60,206 bases of DNA from Caldilineales bacterium. Lineage in GTDB: Bacteria > Chloroflexota > Anaerolineae > J102. The position numbers and the translations under genes are program-made. Positions within the stretch are counted from its first letter, which is position 1. Every line of letters begins with the position of its first letter. The notes under the pieces are model-generated. The model did not search any database. It had not been told where the DNA came from and was given only the letters and a program-made list of their open reading frames with translations. Positions 35,516 through 44,854 of this stretch are shown in pieces. Where the stretch lies: positions 1-60,206 of the forward strand of contig JAIBAP010000035.1 in NCBI GenBank assembly GCA_019695115.1, given 5' to 3'.

Positions 35516-36052
35516 ATGCCAAGACTTTTCGCCTTTCTGCGCGCCATCAACGTCGGCGGCCACACCGTCAAGATGGATCATCTGCGCCATCTGTTCGAGT
35601 CCCTTGGCCTGGGTGCAGTCGAGACCTTCATCGCCAGCGGCAATGTCGTGTTCGAGACCGACGAGACTGATTTGCAGGCGCTCGAGCGCACGCTCGAACG
35701 GCATCTGGCTGCGTCGCTCGGCTACCAGGTCGCCACGTTCATTCGCACCGAGGCCGAACTACTGGACATCGCCGCTTTCCAGCCCTTCCCACCCGCCGAT
35801 CTCGAACAGGCTGTGGCCTACAATGTCGCCTTTCTCCACGACCCCCTGAACGAGGCGGCAACGGACAAGCTCATGGCCCTGAGAACTGAGATCGACGATT
35901 TCTGCGCCCACGGCCGCGAGGTGTACTGGCTCTGCCGCCAAAAACAGAGCGAATCGACCTTCTCCAACGCCGTGCTGGAGAAGACCATCGGCCAACCGTC
36001 CACTCTGCGCGGGATGAAGACCGTCAGGAACATGGTGGAGAGGTGGGGGTGA
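35516..36052 (+). CDS. DUF1697 domain-containing protein
   Basis: A 178-residue protein with the DUF1697 hallmarks: FAFLRAINVGGHTVKMDHLRHLFESLG at the N-terminus, FIASGNVVFET in the middle, YNVAFLHD, and a closing KTIGQPSTLRGMKTVRNM with T-x-R-N. Members are small cytosolic proteins of unknown role. The ATG at 35516 matches family starts. It is followed by repeats and then a DinB-like gene. Confidence 0.9.
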   Translation: MPRLFAFLRAINVGGHTVKMDHLRHLFESLGLGAVETFIASGNVVFETDETDLQALERTLERHLAASLGYQVATFIRTEAELLDIAAFQPFPPADLEQAVAYNVAFLHDPLNEAATDKLMALRTEIDDFCAHGREVYWLCRQKQSESTFSNAVLEKTIGQPSTLRGMKTVRNMVERWG

Positions 36053-36191
36053 GGCGGGTTCCGGGTTCCGTGTTGCGGGTTCCGTGTTCCGGGTGGCGTG
36101 AATAGTGATGGCTAGTGTGCAAGCCCCAATTCGCAATCCGCAATTCGCAATTCGCAATTCGTGCCATTCGTGATCCAATCAGGTGTTAATC
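36053..36191. repeat. GGGTTCCGTGTTCCGG and CAATTCG repeats
   Basis: Two repeat types occupy this 139-bp gap: GGGTTCCG/GTGTTCCG units at 36056-36092 and CAATTCGCAATTCGCAATTCG units at 36127-36163. The first overlaps the end of the DUF1697 gene's downstream region and matches the type at 32024. No terminator stem is evident. Confidence 0.6.
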
Positions 36192-36665
36192 ATGACTACC
36201 AGTGATGCCAATCCCTTCAATCAAGCCCTGTTGACGCTGCTCGACGAGACTTTCGACCATGTGCAAGGCTACTATCTCGACCGCGGCACTTCGCTCTTCG
36301 AGACGCTCGCAGACATCAGCGCCGCCGAAGCCTCGATCCCGGTGGGCGGCAAGTGCGCCACCCTGGCCGCCCAGGTCAAGCACGTCGCCTTCTACCTGGA
36401 CGTCGTCGAAGCCTCGATCCGCGACCCCAACTACCCGCATGCCGACTGGGGCGAGATCTGGCGCACGGTCGCCGCGGTCACGCCAGAGGAATGGCAGGCC
36501 ATCCAGTCCGAATTGCGCCGGAGTTACAGCCGTGTCATCGCCCTGATCGAGGAAACGACCTCCTGGCCGGGCGCCGATGAGATGGCCGGGGCCATGGCCC
36601 TCGCCGTCCACACGGCCTATCATCTGGGCGAGATCCGACAGGCGTTGTGCATGCTGCGACCCTGA
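36192..36665 (+). CDS. DinB-like four-helix protein
   Basis: A 157-residue protein of the DinB/YfiT-like fold, a four-helix bundle that binds a divalent metal through three His. Candidates are the His in LAAQVKHVAFYLD and the paired His in VHTAYHLGEIRQAL. The first helix (LLTLLDETFDHVQGYYLD) fits the fold. These proteins often act as thiol-transferases or are uncharacterised. The ATG at 36192 is preferred; the upstream TTG adds no fold content. It converges with the DUF255 gene 15 bp away. Confidence 0.75.
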   Translation: MTTSDANPFNQALLTLLDETFDHVQGYYLDRGTSLFETLADISAAEASIPVGGKCATLAAQVKHVAFYLDVVEASIRDPNYPHADWGEIWRTVAAVTPEEWQAIQSELRRSYSRVIALIEETTSWPGADEMAGAMALAVHTAYHLGEIRQALCMLRP

Positions 36666-36680
36666 CGTCCTATGCTGGCC

Positions 36681-38729
36681 TCAGCCCGCCAATTGCGCCC
36701 TGAGCGCCGCTGCCTCTGTCACCGGCAGGTTGCAGGCATAGTCTCGGCAGACATAGGCCGCCGGCTGGCCGCCAATGAGTGGGCGGTCGCGCAGCAGGGG
36801 GATGAGGGCGAGAGAGCGGGCGTCGTCGGGGGCGCAGCCGGCCAGGACGGCGTCGGGCAGCCAGTGCGCGTGGGCGACCCGGCGCAAAGCCTGAGCGCGG
36901 GGGTCGCCAGGGTCGCCAATGATGGCGATCTCGCGCGAGGGAGCCAGAAAGAAATCCAGGGCCGAGAGCAGCCAGCCGAAGCCCGAAGGCTGGCCGGTCA
37001 TCGGCTGGCGCATGAAGCGGAACACGCTTTCAGCCCGCTCGACGTACTCGGCTTTGTCCAGCAGCCGGGCCAGGCGCAGGGCGGCCGAGGTATAGGCGCT
37101 GTTCCCGCTCGGCTCGGCGTTGTCGAAGAAGTCTTTGCGGCGGACGATCAGCGTCTCGTGGTCGTCGGAGGTGTGGAAAGCGGCGCCGGCGACGGCGTCC
37201 CAGAAGTGCTCGTGGACGATGCCCAGCAGCCGGTCGGCCTCGGCCAGCCAGCCGGGGTCGAAGGAGGCCTGGTAGAGGGCGACAAGGCCATCGGCCAGGC
37301 AGGTGTAATCCTCCAGATAGCCGTTGAGCGAGGCCCGGCCCTCCTTCCACGAGCGATACAGCCGGCCCCGCCCGTCCGTCATCTCCCGGCCGATGAATTC
37401 GGCGTTGCGGACGGCGGCCCGGAGGTAGTCCGGCCGGTCGAGAGCGGCCCCGGCCTCGGCCAACGCCCGCAGCATCAGCCCGTTCCAGGCAGCCAGGATT
37501 TTCTCGTCTCGCCCCGGCTTGATGCGGGTCTCGCGGGCATGGAACAGCAGCCGGCGCCCGCGCTCGACCACGGCCTGCAAGTGCTCGGTCGAGACATTGG
37601 CCGCCTTCGCTACTTCCCCAGGCTCGCGGCCAACATGAAGGATGTTCTTGCCCTCGAAGTTCCCGGTCTCGGTGATGTCGTAGTAGCGGCAGAAGAGGGC
37701 GGCGTCGGTCTCGCCCAGGATATTCCTGACCTCGGCCGGCGTCCAGACGAAGAACTTGCCCTCCTCACCCTCGCTGTCGGCATCCTGCGTCGAATAGAAC
37801 CCGCCCGCCGGATGGGTCATCTCGCGCAGCCCATAGTCCAGGGTCTCTTCGCAGATGCGGCGGAAGAAGGCGTCGCCCGTCAGTTGCCAGGCAGTGAGAT
37901 AGGCGCGGGCCAGGAGGGCGTTATCGTACAGCATCTTCTCGAAATGCGGCACCAGCCAATGGGCGTCGGTGCTGTAGCGATGGAAGCCGCCGCCGAGCTG
38001 GTCGTACATGCCGCCATTGGCCATCTTGCGCAGGGTGTGTGTGGCCATCGCCAGCGGGCCGGGCTGTCCATTGCGCACATGCTGGCGCAGCAGGAATTCG
38101 AGCGTCATCGCCGGCGGGAACTTGGGCGCAGAGCCGAAGCCCCCCTCCTCGTCGTCGTACTGCTGGTAGAGGGCGGCAAAGGCGGCGTCGAGCAGGACGG
38201 GGCTGAGCGAGCCGCGGTCGGGCTGCAAGTGGCCGCTTTGGGCCAGGGCGGTGGTCAGTTGGTCGGCCGAGCCTTCGATGCGCTGGCGACGCTGCTGCCA
38301 GGCATCCTGGACGCTGAGGAGGACGCGGCGGAAGGAGGGGATGCCGTAGCGGTCGGCGGGCGGGAAGTAGGTGCCGGCGTAGAAGGGCCGGCCGTCGGGC
38401 GTGAGGAAGACCGACATCGGCCAGCCGCCCTGCCGGGTGAGGGCGACCACCGCATCCATATAGATGCCGTCCACATCCGGGCGTTCTTCGCGGTCGACTT
38501 TGATGCTGACGAAGCCCTGGTTGAGGAGGTCGGCGATGGCCGGGTCCTCGAACGATTCATGGGCCATGACATGGCACCAGTGGCAGGCGGCGTAGCCCAC
38601 GCTGAGGAAGATGGGTTTGTCCTCGGCGCGGGCGCGAGCGAAGGCCTCCTCGCCCCATTCGTACCAATCGACGGGGTTATGGGCGTGCTGCAGTAGATAG
38701 GGGGAGGTGGCGTTGGCGAGTCGATTCAT
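36681..38729 (-). CDS. Thioredoxin-domain protein YyaL / DUF255 family
   Basis: A 682-residue protein of the DUF255 (YyaL, spermatogenesis-associated 20-like) family. It opens with the signature [29 protein letters not shown], then [18 protein letters not shown] with the C-x2-C of a thioredoxin-like fold. [16 protein letters not shown] follows, and then the (alpha/alpha)6-barrel half ([35 protein letters not shown]). Length is normal. There is no signal peptide. It may act on disulfides or sugars; the role is not established. Confidence 0.9.
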   Translation of the reverse strand: MNRLANATSPYLLQHAHNPVDWYEWGEEAFARARAEDKPIFLSVGYAACHWCHVMAHESFEDPAIADLLNQGFVSIKVDREERPDVDGIYMDAVVALTRQGGWPMSVFLTPDGRPFYAGTYFPPADRYGIPSFRRVLLSVQDAWQQRRQRIEGSADQLTTALAQSGHLQPDRGSLSPVLLDAAFAALYQQYDDEEGGFGSAPKFPPAMTLEFLLRQHVRNGQPGPLAMATHTLRKMANGGMYDQLGGGFHRYSTDAHWLVPHFEKMLYDNALLARAYLTAWQLTGDAFFRRICEETLDYGLREMTHPAGGFYSTQDADSEGEEGKFFVWTPAEVRNILGETDAALFCRYYDITETGNFEGKNILHVGREPGEVAKAANVSTEHLQAVVERGRRLLFHARETRIKPGRDEKILAAWNGLMLRALAEAGAALDRPDYLRAAVRNAEFIGREMTDGRGRLYRSWKEGRASLNGYLEDYTCLADGLVALYQASFDPGWLAEADRLLGIVHEHFWDAVAGAAFHTSDDHETLIVRRKDFFDNAEPSGNSAYTSAALRLARLLDKAEYVERAESVFRFMRQPMTGQPSGFGWLLSALDFFLAPSREIAIIGDPGDPRAQALRRVAHAHWLPDAVLAGCAPDDARSLALIPLLRDRPLIGGQPAAYVCRDYACNLPVTEAAALRAQLAG

Positions 38730-38825
38730 CGATTTCCTTGACTTTTTGCAGACCTTGACGTAAGATGTAATTAAAGTTCAGCTGAATACTGCCCTCTTGG
38801 CGGGTGCTTCTTCGAAGCTAGGCTG

Positions 38826-38846
38826 TGCCCCCTAACCACGGGGGCA
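38826..38846. terminator. GC-rich hairpin TGCCCCC...GGGGGCA
   Basis: A 7-bp perfect stem (38826-38832 with 38840-38846) with a 7-base loop is followed on the plus strand by a T-rich stretch ending near 38855. It sits just after the stop of the minus DUF3800 gene and before the promoter area of the DUF255 gene. It probably terminates DUF3800 transcription, although the T-rich side is on the opposite strand. Confidence 0.5.
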
Positions 38847-38853
38847 TTTTCAT

Positions 38854-39426
38854 TTATGGGGAGAGGTCGTATAGCACTTGCACCTGTGTGCCTTGCGCAA
38901 GCAACTCCTTGAACACCGATTCCCCTTCCTCTGCCCCGCGCACAAGACCGCAAATCGCATCGGCAAGCCGGATCAGGACATCAGCTTCATCATCAATGCC
39001 TCGAACTTTCTTCACATGGATGCCCAAACGTCGTAAGTGCAACCCCACTCGTCTCTCCATTGAACGAGGGAGACCATCAATCAATACAGTAGCTTCATAT
39101 TCTGTTTCGTGCGAGGCTTCGATTGTGCGGGCAATAGTGCGAACTGTCAAGTCGACATAGTCATGGTTATTGGAATAAATGGCATAGCTCGCTTGAAAAT
39201 CCGAGATTATTCGTTGGGCAAGTAGCTGTTGAATATAGGAGACTCTCGCGCTCTTCGAACTTTTTGCCCATTTTCTTTGACCCTTGTGAGATATTTGTTC
39301 AATCAACTCACATGTCTGACGCAGTTCGTCTCTGTTTTCTGCTGTTACTACCACCGCCACAATGAATAGTCGGCCGTTTGTATCTTGGCCGGTTTCATCA
39401 ACATAGCAGAAGAATTTTCTCGACAT
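38854..39426 (-). CDS. DUF3800 domain-containing protein
   Basis: A 190-residue protein with the DUF3800 start FCYVDETGQDTNGRLFIVAVVV, where Y-x-D-E-S/T-G is the RNase-H-like acidic motif. A later Asp appears in VLIDGLPRS, and the end DEADVLIRLADAICGLVRGA carries another acidic set. The family is often found with mobile elements and defence genes. The gene is visibly AT-richer than its neighbours, suggesting recent transfer. The ATG at 39426 is 20 bp downstream of the lipoprotein gene's stop. Confidence 0.8.
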   Translation of the reverse strand: MSRKFFCYVDETGQDTNGRLFIVAVVVTAENRDELRQTCELIEQISHKGQRKWAKSSKSARVSYIQQLLAQRIISDFQASYAIYSNNHDYVDLTVRTIARTIEASHETEYEATVLIDGLPRSMERRVGLHLRRLGIHVKKVRGIDDEADVLIRLADAICGLVRGAEEGESVFKELLAQGTQVQVLYDLSP

Positions 39427-39446
39427 CTGATAGTCCCTCGATCTAC

Positions 39447-41171
39447 TTATCGCGGCACTTCGCCCACGACATCGAAGCTGGCAAGACCGGTGAACGGCCC
39501 CCAGACGGTGATTTCGACATCGACATCGGCGCCGGTGGGCACAGCATAGGGCAGGCGTTGCGTGTCGGCGCGGGCGAAGACGAGGCTGCCATCAGCGTCG
39601 TAGACCAGCCCCGTCACATAGATGTTGCGGCGCACCTGGTCGGAGGGGTTGCGCAGGGTGGCTTTGAGCACGACATTGCCCTCGTCGTCAGTTTCAGCCC
39701 GGCCGCCTACATATTCCCACGCCTGATAAGCATTCTCGGCCGTGTCTTCGGCGTCGACGACCTGCACCAGGGCATAGCCGACCTTTTCGGGCGCGGCCAC
39801 ATCCGCGCCCAGGCGCATGGTCAGATAAGTGGTCCCGCCCGCAGGGACGACGCGCTGGCCCAGCCGCCACGACTCGGCCCCCAGCAGGTTGTTGTCGGCG
39901 TCGAAAAGCTGCACCGCCGCGGTCAGGTCGCCCAGGTTGCGGGTGCGGTGGTTGTGGATGGGCGCCGAGACCCACACATTGCCGCCGCCGGCGCGATAGA
40001 ACAGCGTCTCGCCCACCTCGATGCCCGCAAGTGGGTCGGCGTCCTGGATGGCCTCGTCCAGCGGCGGCTCGCTGAGAAGCATGGCAGCGCGGAAGAAGTC
40101 GTAGGCCGGGGCGTAAAGCTCCCAGTCGTGCGGCGGGGCGCTGAAGCTGGTGGTGATGAGGGTGTTGCCGCTGGTGAAGGCGCGCAATTCGGTGCGATAG
40201 AGGCCGTCTTCGGGCGTCAGCAGGTCGAAGCGCAGCAAGCGCTCGTGCAGAGAAAGCTGCTCGTCGGCCAGTTGCTGGTAGCTCTCGTCCTTCGCCAGCT
40301 CGCCCACAATCCCTTTCAGGGTGTCGGCCAAATCTTTCGGCGTCGGCGCCTGGCCCATGTCGGTGGTCGTGATCGAATACTGCGCCAGCCCGCCGGCGTC
40401 GCTGAATAACACCGTCTGCTCGCCCTCCTCGGTCACCTCCCAGGCCAGCGGCAGGGTGAGCGAGAGGACGCCGGAGGGGTGGATGTAGGCCGTTTCGACG
40501 GTGGGGGAGGCGGCCATCTCGGCCCCGGCCGACTTGCCGATCACCAGGCTCTGCTGCAACAGTGTCCACAGCGGCGCCAGGTCATCCCAACGCTCCGCCG
40601 GACCAAAGAGGGACAGGCCGGCGATGCTGCCGTCTTGCAGCCACCATTCGGCCAGCAGATGCTGGAGGGCGGCGTCCGTCTCGAATTGGCCGATGACCTC
40701 GACCCGATGACGGCCATCGAGAGTGTCGGCAGCGCGCAGCAGCTGGAAGGCGTCGGGGTTGAGCACCTGCGGCCCGGCGATGGTGGTGCTGATAACGCCG
40801 CTCAGGTAGGCGGCCGGGTCGATGCCGGCGGGCGGGGTTTGCAGGTAGATGGCAAAGCCGGTCTGGCTTTCGGCGTCTTCCTGGAAGCGAAATTGGCCCG
40901 GCCCCTGGCTGAGCGTCCACTCCGTCGGCGCCTGCACCGAGAACGAGCCATCGGGGGCGTCGAAGCGGGCATAGGTCAGGCGCAGGATGGCGGGCAGGGG
41001 GGTGGGGGTGATGGTGGGGAGGGGGGTGGCGGTGGGCGGGGCAGGCGTGGGGGTGGGCGTCGGTTGCAGCGCACAGGCGGCGAGGTCGAAAAGGGCCAAC
41101 AAGAGCAAGGCGAGCAAGCGCGCGCGCCGATACGCCCCTGGCGACGTGGTTTTCACTCCGGCGTGCGTCAT
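39447..41171 (-). CDS. Exported lipoprotein with Pro/Thr linker
   Basis: A 574-residue lipoprotein. The start ATG at 41171 overlaps the stop of the nuclease-like gene (TGATG). The signal has a basic N-terminus, a Leu-rich core and a lipobox ending LAAC near residue 33. A Pro/Thr linker (PTPTPTPAPPTATPLP) follows. The soluble part contains two PsbP/DUF-like domains (YARFDAPDGSFSVQAPTEW and YIHPSGVLSLTLPLAWEV) and a C-terminal FxLYD-like region (GDLTAAVQLFDADNNLLGAESW). It is presumably anchored on the outer face of the membrane. Function unknown. Confidence 0.7.
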   Translation of the reverse strand: MTHAGVKTTSPGAYRRARLLALLLLALFDLAACALQPTPTPTPAPPTATPLPTITPTPLPAILRLTYARFDAPDGSFSVQAPTEWTLSQGPGQFRFQEDAESQTGFAIYLQTPPAGIDPAAYLSGVISTTIAGPQVLNPDAFQLLRAADTLDGRHRVEVIGQFETDAALQHLLAEWWLQDGSIAGLSLFGPAERWDDLAPLWTLLQQSLVIGKSAGAEMAASPTVETAYIHPSGVLSLTLPLAWEVTEEGEQTVLFSDAGGLAQYSITTTDMGQAPTPKDLADTLKGIVGELAKDESYQQLADEQLSLHERLLRFDLLTPEDGLYRTELRAFTSGNTLITTSFSAPPHDWELYAPAYDFFRAAMLLSEPPLDEAIQDADPLAGIEVGETLFYRAGGGNVWVSAPIHNHRTRNLGDLTAAVQLFDADNNLLGAESWRLGQRVVPAGGTTYLTMRLGADVAAPEKVGYALVQVVDAEDTAENAYQAWEYVGGRAETDDEGNVVLKATLRNPSDQVRRNIYVTGLVYDADGSLVFARADTQRLPYAVPTGADVDVEITVWGPFTGLASFDVVGEVPR

Positions 41172-41632
41172 CAAGCTGGCCCCCGGAAGCGTTCGCCGTT
41201 GAAATGGATCAAATGCGAGGGAGTTTCGGCGATCCAGACCTCGGTTTCCCAGGCAATCTCGGCCGCGAAGTCCTTGAAAGCCGAAAAATCGGGAAATGCC
41301 GTCACAAAGACGAGTGAGGCGTCACAGCCGGCAGCCAGTTCTTCCAGTTCCAGGCGGCGTTTGGCGGAAATGGGGCCGTGCGTAGTCACAGCTTCGATCA
41401 AGTACAACCAGTTGCGCTCCTCGTCGAGTAGCACGATGTCGGGCAGCTTGTCATGGCTGGTGATGGCGATGCCAAGAGCGGCAAACGCCTGCTCGTCGAA
41501 ATGCAGCGTCTTGTGCGAGGCGTCGCCGACGTAGAGAACGCGCGCACCCGGCGCAAACCGAGGCCCGAACTCTTCGATGATGGCGGCTTGAAGGCGATTG
41601 TGCGGGCCAGGCGAGAGATGGTAATCGGCCAT
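41171..41632 (-). CDS. BsuBI/PstI restriction endonuclease C-terminal domain, stand-alone
   Basis: A 153-residue protein matching the catalytic half of BsuBI/PstI-type endonucleases. It shows HNRLQAAIIEEFGPRFAPG, VLYVGDASHKTLH, HDKLPDIVLLDEERNWLYLIEAVTTHGPIS (PD...E) and KRRLELEEL, then VFVTAFPDF, IAWETEVWIAETPSHLIHFNGERF. The known enzymes are about twice as long, with an N-terminal domain; here that is absent, and the start codon overlaps the mutS stop as TGATG. No methyltransferase is adjacent. It may be a repair or defence nuclease recruited beside MutS, or a remnant. Assignment to the fold is strong; restriction activity is doubtful. Confidence 0.85.
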   Translation of the reverse strand: MADYHLSPGPHNRLQAAIIEEFGPRFAPGARVLYVGDASHKTLHFDEQAFAALGIAITSHDKLPDIVLLDEERNWLYLIEAVTTHGPISAKRRLELEELAAGCDASLVFVTAFPDFSAFKDFAAEIAWETEVWIAETPSHLIHFNGERFRGPA

Positions 41633-44250
41633 CACAATCGTTTTGCCTTCTGCTTCAGCGCATACAAGAAATTCAACGCTTCCAACGGCGTCATCGTGTT
41701 GATATCCACTTCCTCCACCTCCTGGCGGATGGGGTCGGGGCCGGCGGCGAAAAGGTCGAGCTGCACCGCCCCCTTCGGATCCAGGCTGAGCGTATCGTTG
41801 GCCGCTGCCTGCTGCTCCAGCTGCCGCATGATCTCGGTCGCCCGGCCGATCACCTGCCGCGGCAGCCCGGCCAGTTGGGCCACATGGATGCCATACGAGC
41901 GGTCGGCGCCGCCGGGCCGGATCTCGTGCAAGAACACGACCTCGTCACCCTGCTCGGCCACAGCCACCTGGTAGTTGACCACGTGTGGCAGGCGCTCGGC
42001 CAGGGCCGTGAGTTCGTGGTAGTGGGTGGCAAACAGCGTGCGGGCCTGCAAGCGCGGGTGGGTGTGGATGAACTCGATCACCGCCCAGGCGATGGCCATG
42101 CCGTCGTAGGTGCTGGTGCCCCGGCCCAATTCATCGAGGATGAGCAACGAGCGCGAGGTGGCATGGTTGAGGATGTTGGCCGTCTCCACCATCTCGACCA
42201 TGAAGGTGCTCTGACCGCTGTGTAGTTCGTCCTGGGCGCCGATGCGGGTGAAGATGCGATCCACCAGCCCGATGTGGGCGGCGTCGGCGGGGACGAAGGA
42301 GCCGATCTGGGCCATGAGTGTGATCAAGGCCGTCTGGCGCAGGAAGGTCGATTTCCCGGCCATGTTGGGGCCGGTGAGGATGACGACGGCGTTCTCGGCG
42401 TCGAGAAAGGCGTCGTTGGGGGTGAAGCGCGCGGCCGTTTGGGTCAGCTCCACCACCGGATGCCGCCCGCGCTTGATGTCCAGCGCCAGGTCGTCGGCCA
42501 ATTCCGGGCGGGTGTAGCGATGATCGACGGCGACCTCGGCCAGGGCCAGGTGCACATCCAGGGCAGCCAGGGCGGACGCCATCGCCAGCAAGCGCGCCGC
42601 CATCCCCGCCACCTGCGCCACCACCTGGCGGTAGAGGGCCGTCTCCAGGTCGAGCAGCCGCTCCTGGGCGTTGAGGATCAGCGATTCGTATTCCTTCAAT
42701 TCGGGCGTCAGATAACGCTCGGCGTTGGTCAGCGTCTGTTTGCGGATGTAATCGGCGGGGACCAGGTGGACGTTGGCGTTCGTGACCTCCAGGTAGTAGC
42801 CGAAGACCTGGTTGTAACCCACCTTCAGGCTCTTGATGCCGGTGCGCTCGCGCTCGCGCGCCTCCAGCCCGGCGATGTAAGCGCGGGCGTCTTTGGCGGC
42901 CAGGGCGATGCCATCTAGCTCGGCGTTGTAGCCTTTGCGGATGACGCCGCCGTTTTGCAGCGTGGCGGGCGGGTCCTCGGCGATGGCCGCATTCAGCGAA
43001 TCCAAAATCTCCGGGCAGAGGTCGATGCCCGCCTCCTGCCCCACCTTTGCCGCCAGACGTCGGATTTCTGGCAGCGCCCGCAGGCTGTCGCGCAGCCCCA
43101 CCAGGTCGCGGGGGATGGCGATTTTCTGCGTGCAGCGCCCCACCCAACGTTCGATGTCGCCCACCGGTCGCAGCGCCTCGCGCAGTTCGGCCCGGCCCAG
43201 CGCTTCCTGCACCCAGGCTTGCACGGCATCCAGCCGCCCATCGATTTGTTTGATGTCGAGCAGCGGCTGGTTGATCCGCCGCCGCAACAGCCGCCCGCCC
43301 ATCGCCGTTCGGGTTTTGTCCAGCACCCACAGCAAAGAGCCGCGGCGCTGGCTGTCGCGCAGGGTCTCGGTCAGTTCCAGGTTGCGCCGGGTGGCCGGGT
43401 CGAGCATCATAAAGCCGTCGAGGCTGTAGCTGTGCAGCGGGGCCAGGTGGCTGACGGCGGTCTTTTGAGTCTCGCGCAGGTACTGCACCAGCGCCCCGGC
43501 GGCAGCGATGGCCAGCGGCTGGCCTTCGATGCCAAAAGCGGCCAGCGAGCCGACGCCGTAATAGTCGAGCAGGCTCTGCCGCGCCGTCTCGGTCTCGAAG
43601 CGCCAGCCGGGATAGGGCGAGATGGTGTAGGCGTCGGCGAGGCCGGGGATGGCGGCGCGGGCTTGGGGGGTTGAAGGGCCGGCTGTCGCCCCGCCTTCGC
43701 CCCCGCGGGCGCTGGCGAAGGCGTCGGGGACGAGCACCTCGGCGGGGGTCAGCCGGGCCATCTCCTCACTCACGCGGCGGGCGATGTCCTCGCCCTGAAT
43801 CTCGGTGACGGCGAACTCACCGGTGCTCACGTCGGCGTAGGCCAGGCCCGCGCGCTTGCCGCCCTCGAAGACCAGCGCCGCCAGATAGTTGTTGCGGCGC
43901 TCGTCCAGCAGCGCCGGCTCGACCAGGGTGCCCGGCGTCACCACCCGGATGACCTCGCGCTCGACCAGTCCCTTGCCCACCTCGCCCACCTGGTCGCAGA
44001 TGGCGACTTTGTAGCCCGCCCCGATCAGCCGGGCGATGTGCGTCTCGACGCTGTGCCAGGGCACGCCGGCCAGGGGCACGCGCTGCCCGGCGGTGATGGG
44101 CCGGCTGGTGAGCACCACCTCGCAGACCTCGGCCACGATCTTGGCGTCCTCATCGAAGGTCTCGTAAAAATCGCCGAGACGGAAGAAGAGGATGGCGTCC
44201 GGGTATTGGCGTTTGATCTGCAGGTACTGCTGGCGCATGGGGGTGGACAT
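41632..44250 (-). CDS. mutS: DNA mismatch repair protein MutS
   Basis: An 872-residue mismatch sensor ATPase. The mismatch-wedging F-x-E motif is Phe28-Tyr-Glu30 in LGDFYETF. The connector and core domains are complete, and the ATPase carries GPNMAGKSTFLRQTALI near residue 630, LLILDELGRGTSTYDG and LFATHYHELT. The C-terminal dimerisation region is present, ending near the stop that overlaps the nuclease-like gene. MutL is not in the window. It is the first gene of a coupled set mutS, BsuBI/PstI-like domain, lipoprotein. Confidence 0.95.
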   Translation of the reverse strand: MSTPMRQQYLQIKRQYPDAILFFRLGDFYETFDEDAKIVAEVCEVVLTSRPITAGQRVPLAGVPWHSVETHIARLIGAGYKVAICDQVGEVGKGLVEREVIRVVTPGTLVEPALLDERRNNYLAALVFEGGKRAGLAYADVSTGEFAVTEIQGEDIARRVSEEMARLTPAEVLVPDAFASARGGEGGATAGPSTPQARAAIPGLADAYTISPYPGWRFETETARQSLLDYYGVGSLAAFGIEGQPLAIAAAGALVQYLRETQKTAVSHLAPLHSYSLDGFMMLDPATRRNLELTETLRDSQRRGSLLWVLDKTRTAMGGRLLRRRINQPLLDIKQIDGRLDAVQAWVQEALGRAELREALRPVGDIERWVGRCTQKIAIPRDLVGLRDSLRALPEIRRLAAKVGQEAGIDLCPEILDSLNAAIAEDPPATLQNGGVIRKGYNAELDGIALAAKDARAYIAGLEARERERTGIKSLKVGYNQVFGYYLEVTNANVHLVPADYIRKQTLTNAERYLTPELKEYESLILNAQERLLDLETALYRQVVAQVAGMAARLLAMASALAALDVHLALAEVAVDHRYTRPELADDLALDIKRGRHPVVELTQTAARFTPNDAFLDAENAVVILTGPNMAGKSTFLRQTALITLMAQIGSFVPADAAHIGLVDRIFTRIGAQDELHSGQSTFMVEMVETANILNHATSRSLLILDELGRGTSTYDGMAIAWAVIEFIHTHPRLQARTLFATHYHELTALAERLPHVVNYQVAVAEQGDEVVFLHEIRPGGADRSYGIHVAQLAGLPRQVIGRATEIMRQLEQQAAANDTLSLDPKGAVQLDLFAAGPDPIRQEVEEVDINTMTPLEALNFLYALKQKAKRL

Positions 44251-44343
44251 GGGCGGGATTGTAGCCCAACAAGCCGCGGCCCGCCAAGCCCGTCAGCAAT
44301 TCTCGCCTTGCGCAACCCCGGCCAGCAATCACGAATGACACGA

Positions 44344-44511
44344 ATGGACGAATGGCACTATTTCGAACCCTATCGCCACAAGGCATTGGCGGCGCTGGCA
44401 CAATCGGGCATGGAAAGAGAAGATGTCGGGGGCGTTTCTATGTGGGTCTTTCCTCAGCCGCCGGCTTTCGATTGGGAACTGACCTGGGACGGCTTCCATG
44501 CGCGCGTCTGA
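44344..44511 (+). CDS. Short hypothetical protein overlapping a HEPN gene
   Basis: A 55-residue frame (MDEWHYFEPYRHKALAALAQSG...FDWELTWDGFHARV), with an alternative in-frame ATG at 44335 in an ACGAATG repeat. Its last 14 bases overlap the ATG of the HEPN gene in another frame, the arrangement of a two-gene module. It is aromatic-rich and acidic. It does not match a nucleotidyltransferase, the usual HEPN partner. It could be a small partner or antitoxin; this is inference from position only. Confidence 0.45.
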   Translation: MDEWHYFEPYRHKALAALAQSGMEREDVGGVSMWVFPQPPAFDWELTWDGFHARV

Positions 44512-44782
44512 AGATGTATCGTACCGGCTGGCGCTTGCGCGGGGCTTTCTGGACGAAGCCGAGCAGGATTGGCAACTGAAACGTTGGCGCTCCTGTGTCG
44601 ACAATGCTCAGCTTGCCGCCGAGAACGCCGGCAAGGCAGTGCTCGCAGCTTTTGGCATCACACCCAAAACGCATGATCCTGTGAATCAGATCGCTTCATT
44701 GCTGGCGACTCGCACGGCGCCTCCGGCAATGGCGGCGATCATGCAGGACACGGAATCCGTTGCACCCGCCAGTCTGTGTTAG
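44498..44782 (+). CDS. HEPN-domain protein, shortened
   Basis: A 94-residue HEPN protein. The helices YRLALARGFLDEAEQDWQLKRWRSCVDNAQLAAENAGKAVLAAFG and THDPVNQIASLLAT fit the family. Typical members run about 120-135 residues; here the frame stops after MQDTESVAPASLC, so the last helix seems lost, perhaps by a frameshift near 44775. HEPN proteins act as RNases with a nucleotidyltransferase antitoxin, which is absent nearby. It may be inactive. It converges with the UroD-like gene at 44855. Confidence 0.7.
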   Translation: MRASEDVSYRLALARGFLDEAEQDWQLKRWRSCVDNAQLAAENAGKAVLAAFGITPKTHDPVNQIASLLATRTAPPAMAAIMQDTESVAPASLC

Positions 44783-44854
44783 GCATCATGATCAGGATCT
44801 GAGCCAAAAGCTCGGAAACCGGCGGCGGTTGCGCAAGTTGCGTACTCCACGCCT

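Noticed and set aside
36672-38696. Long plus-strand frame opposite the DUF255 gene
   Set aside because: It is the complement of a clearly recognisable DUF255 protein and has no motif of its own.
38730-38853. Possible small RNA upstream of the DUF255 gene
   Set aside because: Only the GC-rich hairpin is clear; there is no promoter-like sequence or recognisable RNA family.
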